A stretch of DNA of 14,601 nt, taken from positions 1 through 14,601 of the forward strand of contig JAQBRK010000043.1 of assembly GCA_028286505.1 (NCBI GenBank). Direction: 5' to 3'. The position numbers and the translations under genes are program-made. Within the stretch, counting starts at the first letter, position 1. Each line of letters opens with the position of its first letter. Source of the DNA: Parcubacteria group bacterium (GTDB lineage Bacteria > Patescibacteriota > Minisyncoccia > Phycocordibacterales > Phycocordibacteraceae). The notes beneath the pieces were generated by a model. The model was given only the letters and a program-made list of their open reading frames with translations. It did not search any database and was not told where the DNA came from. Below are positions 11,162 to 14,601 of this stretch, piece by piece.

Positions 11162-11479
11162 ATGTCCATTGTCCTTTCGAATCTACCGCGTCCCGTGCGA
11201 TACGTACTCTATGCCGCTGCCATGGGATTCTCTCTGATGATGACCTTGGGCCCAAGCACGGTTATGAAGCAGCTTGATGCGGTGATGTCGCCTTCCTTCG
11301 CACTTTCGGCAATGTTGATGCTATTCATCATCAGCATGGTCATCTGGCTCGTATTCCTGCGTCAGGTCCGACAAGACCGTGCGCCGTTCGAAACAGTGTG
11401 GGCGTGTGCTGTCCCTGCGATCGTAAATTTCGTCGAAATCATCGTTCTTCTATCGACGGCGCCACGCCCGATTCACTAA
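11162..11479 (+). CDS. Unrecognised three-helix membrane protein
   Basis: The 105-residue protein has three hydrophobic segments: about 12-30 (VRYVLYAAAMGFSLMMTLG), 46-66 (FALSAMLMLFIISMVIWLVFL) and 78-98 (VWACAVPAIVNFVEIIVLLS). The loop after the second helix is charged (RQVRQDRAPFE), which suggests it is cytoplasmic. AGGAG lies eight bases before the ATG and supports the start. It follows the 45-residue membrane protein after a terminator and ends at its own terminator, so the pair may be co-expressed only by read-through; I see no sure promoter between them. No family is recognised. Small size and three helices would fit a transport accessory, a holin-like protein or a membrane scaffold, but nothing in the sequence chooses between these. 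Confidence 0.75.
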   Translation: MSIVLSNLPRPVRYVLYAAAMGFSLMMTLGPSTVMKQLDAVMSPSFALSAMLMLFIISMVIWLVFLRQVRQDRAPFETVWACAVPAIVNFVEIIVLLSTAPRPIH

Positions 11480-11485
11480 GACCAA

Positions 11486-11518
11486 AAGAGCCAGCACACT
11501 TCGCTGGCTCTTACGTTT
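11486..11518 (+). terminator. Terminator of the 11162-11479 gene
   Basis: AAGAGCCAGC (11486-11495) pairs with GCTGGCTCTT (11503-11512) around a seven-base loop, followed by ACGTTTT. It is a good intrinsic terminator. Confidence 0.8.
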
Positions 11519-11524
11519 TAATCA

Positions 11525-11545
11525 AAAAGGTGTCTGACACCTTTT
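11525..11545. repeat. Perfect 21-base palindrome, REP-like
   Basis: AAAAGGTGTC and GACACCTTTT are exact reverse complements around a single T. A T-run on either side of the stem means it could stop transcription in both directions, but the one-base loop cannot close as drawn in RNA, so some inner pairs would open. Short GGTGTC palindromes of this kind resemble REP elements mobilised by IS200-like transposases; no transposase is present here, so that is only an analogy. Confidence 0.6.
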
Positions 11546-11569
11546 ATTCCAATGTCTCTCTTATCTCGT

Positions 11570-11700
11570 GGACGAGGACAATCGATACGGAAGGCTCTGG
11601 CAATTACCTCTTCCGTAGAACGCTAGAAATTGTCTCAGATACTGGGGCACATAAAATAATCGTGCTCGCGCGGATGAGGGCAATCGATATGGAAGGCTCT
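11570..11700. repeat. 29-base direct repeat, two copies
   Basis: The 29-base segments 11570-11598 and 11672-11700 match at 26 positions; all three differences are transitions. The shared core is CAATCGATAYGGAAGGCTCT. A third, inverted and slightly altered copy (11804-11822) lies close to the end of mrdA. No frame across these copies looks like a protein. The rest of 11519-11829 has no gene that I can support. Confidence 0.7.
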
Positions 11701-11822
11701 CGGAACTGCAGCAGCATGGTAATTTGCACGCCGAAAGGCGGCTGCGTGCAAATTTGCTGCAGTGAGAGCGAGCGCATCGAGTCGCAGGACGAGATGACGC
11801 GTACTTCCGTATCGATTTGCCC
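11678..11822. repeat. Nested long inverted repeat with a lopsided insertion
   Basis: The inner stem pairs GCTCTC (11696-11701), CTGCAGCA (11706-11713) and AATTTGCACGC (11721-11731) with GCGTGCAAATT (11744-11754), TGCTGCAG (11755-11762) and GAGAGC (11764-11769): 25 bp, with a 7-base bulge (GCATGGT) and short internal gaps. The top holds CGCC-GAAA-GGCG. An outer arm at 11678-11695 pairs with 11804-11822 with one extra base, after a 34-base stretch (11770-11803) present only on the right. The core is shared with the tRNA-Glu repeat. Confidence 0.75.
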
Positions 11823-11829
11823 GAAGGAG

Positions 11830-13494
11830 TTACTGGAAGTATTCGGGTGCAGTCTGATGCAGCTCACTCAGCGCCTGATGCACCGCATAGATACCTCCGA
11901 GCAAATTCCCTGCCGGGCCATGTTCCATCACGACAACGTATACGTACTTCGGGTGTTCATACGGAAAGAATCCCACCGCCCACGAGTTGTAGTACTCATT
12001 ATGAAAACCGAGTTGAGCCGTTCCCGTCTTCCCCGCTACGTGCACGAACGAAAGGTCGGAGAGACCCACCGACGTTCCTTCGGTCGCACCGATACGCATG
12101 CCTTCACGCACTACCTGGAGCGCGGCGGGGGAAACCGCGATGGATTTCCCTTGCGGCGTTTGATTCGCGAGCACCGTGGGCGTCATGAGCTTTCCTCCGT
12201 TCGCTATTGCGGCGATAGCGCGTGCAGCCTCTATCGGGGTTACCTGCATGTCGTACTGACCTATGGCGGTGTGATACGTGTCCCCAAGGCGCCACGGTTC
12301 TTTGTACTGCTTTTCTTTCCATGCGGGAGACGGCACGAAGCCGGTCGCTTCGCGGGAGAGCTCGATGTGCGTCGGTGAAGTAAATCCAAAGGTTTCGAAC
12401 CAATATTTCAGGCGTTCGATACCGAGACCCTTCACGGCACCGTATCCGCCACCTACAGAATAGAAGAATACGTCGGATGACCATGCGATGGCATGGCGGG
12501 TATCAAGCGCACCAAGCACTTTCCAGTCCCTGAAAATGGACGGATGACTCGGATCATAGGGGTTCGGTATGGAAATGAAGCCGTTACTCACGACGGTCGT
12601 TTCGGGCGTTATCACGCCGTCGGTAAGCGCTCCCGCCGCTTCGATAGGCTTCACGATCGAACCGGGCGTATAGAGACCCGACACTGCCCTATCAAGGTAC
12701 GGCTGACGCGAATCGGTCGAGTAGCTCGCAATAGTTTCAGAAGGACCGCCGGAAGAGAGCACGTTCGAATCGTATTCGGGGTACGAGACAAGCGCGCGAA
12801 TTTCGCCCGTCTCAACATCCATAAGAATTCCCGAACCGCCTTGGAACGGAATCTTATCCGAAAGCTGTGAGATGGCGTGGTAGAACGCGGTCTGCGCGTT
12901 AGCATCGATGGAAAGCGAGAGATTCTGTCCGTTCACGGGCGGTGCGACCGTTCCTTCGGAGCGTGTTTTGCCGAGTGCGTCTTCCTCTACGAGAAGTGTT
13001 CCGTTTTTACCTGCGAGCGTACTGTTGAATGCCGCTTCAATTCCGGCGAGGCCCGTGATGTCGGTGTCGTAGTAATGACCGGACGAATCTTTCTTCGGGT
13101 ACGAGACGTAGCCGACGAGATGTGCGAAGCCCGGACTCTTGTAGAGTCGCTTGACGACGCCGTCGTCACCCGCTTCGTTGGAGACGAGCGGTACCCCGTT
13201 GCGGTCGAGTATCGCGCCGCGCTCGGCGAACAAAACTCCGGGACGCAAGCGATTCTTCTCGCTCTGCTGGGCATACGTCGAACCTTTCAGTACTTCCAGG
13301 TTCGCGGCCTGCGCGATAAGCGCGAAAAAGACCAAGCCCACTACGACACCGACGCCTACGAACGTTTTCCGGGAAATCGGTTTCTCGAGCCTGCCCTCGA
13401 GCCGTGTTCGGTCGAAGTCCGGAAGGTTCGACGCATCGAGGAATATCTCATCGGGAGCTAATTCCGGATCTCGACGTCGTGTACCGAATCTCAT
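11830..13494 (-). CDS. mrdA: Penicillin-binding protein 2 (MrdA), elongation transpeptidase
   Basis: PBP2 cross-links lateral-wall peptidoglycan within the elongasome, with MreC as its usual partner. The 554-residue protein starts with an acidic and basic cytoplasmic segment of about 42 residues, longer than in many PBP2s. A membrane helix follows (about 44-64), then a dimerisation domain with ERGAILDRNGVPLVSN (91-106), then the transpeptidase. Motifs are SIVK (279-282), SSD (339-341) and KTG (489-491). The SxD in place of SxN, followed by VFFYSVG, is characteristic of PBP2/MrdA. I see no cysteine. The start at 13494 overlaps the mreD stop in an ATGA, so translation is coupled. It is the last gene of mreB-mreC-mreD-mrdA; a repeat-rich region without a clear terminator follows. 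Confidence 0.93.
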   Translation of the reverse strand: MRFGTRRRDPELAPDEIFLDASNLPDFDRTRLEGRLEKPISRKTFVGVGVVVGLVFFALIAQAANLEVLKGSTYAQQSEKNRLRPGVLFAERGAILDRNGVPLVSNEAGDDGVVKRLYKSPGFAHLVGYVSYPKKDSSGHYYDTDITGLAGIEAAFNSTLAGKNGTLLVEEDALGKTRSEGTVAPPVNGQNLSLSIDANAQTAFYHAISQLSDKIPFQGGSGILMDVETGEIRALVSYPEYDSNVLSSGGPSETIASYSTDSRQPYLDRAVSGLYTPGSIVKPIEAAGALTDGVITPETTVVSNGFISIPNPYDPSHPSIFRDWKVLGALDTRHAIAWSSDVFFYSVGGGYGAVKGLGIERLKYWFETFGFTSPTHIELSREATGFVPSPAWKEKQYKEPWRLGDTYHTAIGQYDMQVTPIEAARAIAAIANGGKLMTPTVLANQTPQGKSIAVSPAALQVVREGMRIGATEGTSVGLSDLSFVHVAGKTGTAQLGFHNEYYNSWAVGFFPYEHPKYVYVVVMEHGPAGNLLGGIYAVHQALSELHQTAPEYFQ

Positions 13495-13739
13495 TCACTT
13501 ATAATACGCGTTTTGATGAATCGATGCATTACGTAGCCAAGCCCTGAAAAAACGGCTCCGAGAAGCGTCGCATAGGGGAACGAACTGGCGGGTTTATACA
13601 GCGCGTCGGTCAGAATACCTATCACGATACCGAGCGGCGGGACGGCTACGGAAGCGATGAAGACGACGATTCCCGCGAGGACAGTAGGAAAAAGGAGTGG
13701 AGCAAGAAACGCCGCCACAAGTGCGGTGCCGCGCATCAT
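13491..13739 (-). CDS. mreD: Short MreD-like membrane protein
   Basis: The protein has 82 residues and lies exactly where mreD belongs, between mreC and mrdA, joined to both by four-base ATGA overlaps. It is very hydrophobic, with about three segments: 5-20 (TALVAAFLAPLLFPTV), 21-45 (LAGIVVFIASVAVPPLGIVIGILTD) and 56-76 (YATLLGAVFSGLGYVMHRF). The GIVIGILTDALY stretch resembles the GxxxGLxxDxx motif of MreD. Typical MreD has about 160 residues and five or six helices, so this would be roughly half-length. The start at 13739 overlaps the mreC stop; the longer frame to 13982 would run inside mreC and its extra residues are arginine-rich and unlike a membrane protein. The call rests mostly on position; it could be an unrelated small membrane protein that replaced MreD. 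Confidence 0.6.
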   Translation of the reverse strand: MMRGTALVAAFLAPLLFPTVLAGIVVFIASVAVPPLGIVIGILTDALYKPASSFPYATLLGAVFSGLGYVMHRFIKTRIISE

Positions 13740-14539
13740 GGTGCCGCTACTTCGACCCACGTGAGCGAAAAAATATTCACGTAGGGCGCGATATGAATGG
13801 TGTCTCGCGGAGACGAAGGATTGCTGTCGATGCGAACGACGGTCCCGATAGGAAGCGCGCCCGGGCCCGGAATATAGACGACCGCATTCACCGCGACACC
13901 GCTCTCTCGCGGAAGGGTCGCATCGAAGGTACCGCCTCCCTTTCCGGTCAGCGTGATGGGAATACGCGTGTCGCCCACCCACCCTTCGGTCTTCTGTCCG
14001 CCGCTCGAATACAGCGCGACATGCGCGGAGGACGCGAGTACCGAATCGACGGCACCCAGCGGTACGCCACCGGCCGCGTAGGCTACATCACCCACATGAA
14101 CACCCGCAACGCTTCCCGCATCGAGTATGAGACTGTCGTACGCCGTTACGGGCGGTCGAGCGAGCACGCCCGCAAGTACTCGATTTGCGGATGCGGTACG
14201 CGTTCCTACAAGGCGTTCGAGGTCGGCGGAACGTGCTTCAAGCGTTCGAGCGCGCTCGGCGAGCGCGAGGTTCTCCTGCGCCAGGGTGTCGCGCTCGCGC
14301 GTCAGCTGTGCGGAATTACCGAACAACGATGCGAACGAATGCATGCCGTTCGTGCTCATATTCCCAAGCTGCCAAAACGGCTTCGCGAGAGCGGTAAGCG
14401 CACCCGGCGCAGCAAAGCGAAGAATGAGTATCAAAAGCCCGATAACGAGGAGCACGCCGGCAACGGCGAAACTACCCGACGGAATGAGCACATTCCGCCT
14501 CCTTGAGGCCCTACCGGTCCGAGAGGATGGCATCTTCAT
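13736..14539 (-). CDS. mreC: Rod-shape-determining protein MreC
   Basis: MreC is a bitopic scaffold of the elongasome that activates PBP2. The 267-residue protein has a strongly basic N-terminus, a membrane helix (about 23-41), a coiled coil (about 78-112, LTRERDTLAQENLALAERA...) and the MreC beta domain. That domain is marked by LILDAGSVAGVHVGDVAYAAGGVPLGAVDSV and later GTVVRIDSNPSSPRDTIHIAPYVNIFSLTWVEV. The start is uncertain: 14539 (or 14533) overlaps the preceding gene end by about 25 bases, while AAGGAGG followed six bases later by GTG at 14491 would give 251 residues. The positive-inside rule favours the longer form, since the short form loses all its N-terminal arginines, and the AAGGAGG is also explained by two AGG arginine codons. 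Its end overlaps mreD. Confidence 0.9.
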   Translation of the reverse strand: MKMPSSRTGRASRRRNVLIPSGSFAVAGVLLVIGLLILILRFAAPGALTALAKPFWQLGNMSTNGMHSFASLFGNSAQLTRERDTLAQENLALAERARTLEARSADLERLVGTRTASANRVLAGVLARPPVTAYDSLILDAGSVAGVHVGDVAYAAGGVPLGAVDSVLASSAHVALYSSGGQKTEGWVGDTRIPITLTGKGGGTFDATLPRESGVAVNAVVYIPGPGALPIGTVVRIDSNPSSPRDTIHIAPYVNIFSLTWVEVAAP

Positions 14540-14601
14540 GCATAAAAGCTTCAGCCCACGGACGAGGGTCTTCCGTTACGATACCGGTGCCACGCACCAC
14601 G
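14511..14601 (-). CDS. mreB: C-terminal end of MreB (partial)
   Basis: The last 29 residues of a protein enter from the right edge on the minus strand and stop at TAG (14513-14511). They read VVRGTGIVTEDPRPWAEAF and end MHEDAILSDR. The VxRGTGIV motif matches the end of MreB, where the usual VALGTGxAL segment closes subdomain Ia of the actin fold. The next gene is mreC, the normal order. MreB is the actin homologue that organises lateral wall synthesis. Only the tail is visible, so the call depends on this motif and on position. Confidence 0.75.
   Translation of the reverse strand, partial: VVRGTGIVTEDPRPWAEAFMHEDAILSDR

Noticed and set aside
11604..11867. An 87-codon minus-strand frame past mrdA
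   Set aside because: It runs through the nested inverted repeat and direct repeats and overlaps the mrdA end; there is no ribosome site or promoter, and the repeats explain the sequence better.

Overview
The window looks like a piece of chromosome from a small-genome, Gram-positive-like or ultra-small bacterium, most probably Patescibacteria/CPR (Parcubacteria-like). This is inferred from gene style, not proven. The grounds are: a minimal cell-division and cell-wall gene set with unusual short forms (MurF without its usual N-terminal domain, MreD of about 82 residues), genes that appear to start directly at the transcription start, and many short orphan membrane or basic proteins. There is no phage, transposase, CRISPR or plasmid gene.

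Layout, left to right. (1) 1-963, + strand: the end of an unrecognised gene, its hairpin, then truB (tRNA pseudouridine 55 synthase). (2) 1024-2061, - strand: a membrane-anchored class-A-beta-lactamase-like serine hydrolase. (3) 2106-2521: a tRNA-Glu(CUC) gene followed by about 320 bases of non-coding, hairpin-rich repeats, some of which are inverted copies of the tRNA 3' end. (4) 2522-3214, - strand: a DUF1345 membrane protein. (5) 3217-3818, + strand: an orphan gene whose leader carries two tandem hairpins with the same loop. (6) 3824-8663, - strand: a compact division/wall operon read mraZ-rsmH-ftsL-ftsI-murF, with a MraZ-type operator and a perfect DnaA box upstream. (7) 8702-9638, + strand: a divergent promoter, a 30-residue membrane miniprotein, an orphan basic protein, its terminator, and a 122-base structured element closed by a 22-bp stem. 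(8) 9639-10704, - strand: greA with a clear promoter, and an orphan gene with its own UUCG-loop terminator. (9) 10840-11518, + strand: two small membrane proteins, each with a good Shine-Dalgarno sequence and terminator. (10) 11519-11829: non-coding palindromes, direct repeats and a nested inverted repeat. (11) 11830-14601, - strand: the elongation operon mreB(end)-mreC-mreD-mrdA (PBP2), with ATGA overlaps between mreC/mreD and mreD/mrdA.

Functionally, the window holds both arms of peptidoglycan growth: the septal arm (FtsL, FtsI, with MurF making the pentapeptide precursor and MraZ as likely regulator) and the lateral-wall arm (MreB/C/D and PBP2). The serine hydrolase may act on the same wall or on beta-lactams. 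TruB, RsmH, GreA and tRNA-Glu belong to translation and transcription housekeeping.

The most unusual material lies between genes: at least three genes with a -10 box exactly six bases before the start codon (probable leaderless mRNAs); the two-hairpin leader at 3288-3328; the DnaA box between mraZ and a divergent miniprotein; the G-U-supported structured element at 9517-9638; and two hairpin loci (2190-2281 and 11678-11822) with the same core and the same lopsided architecture.
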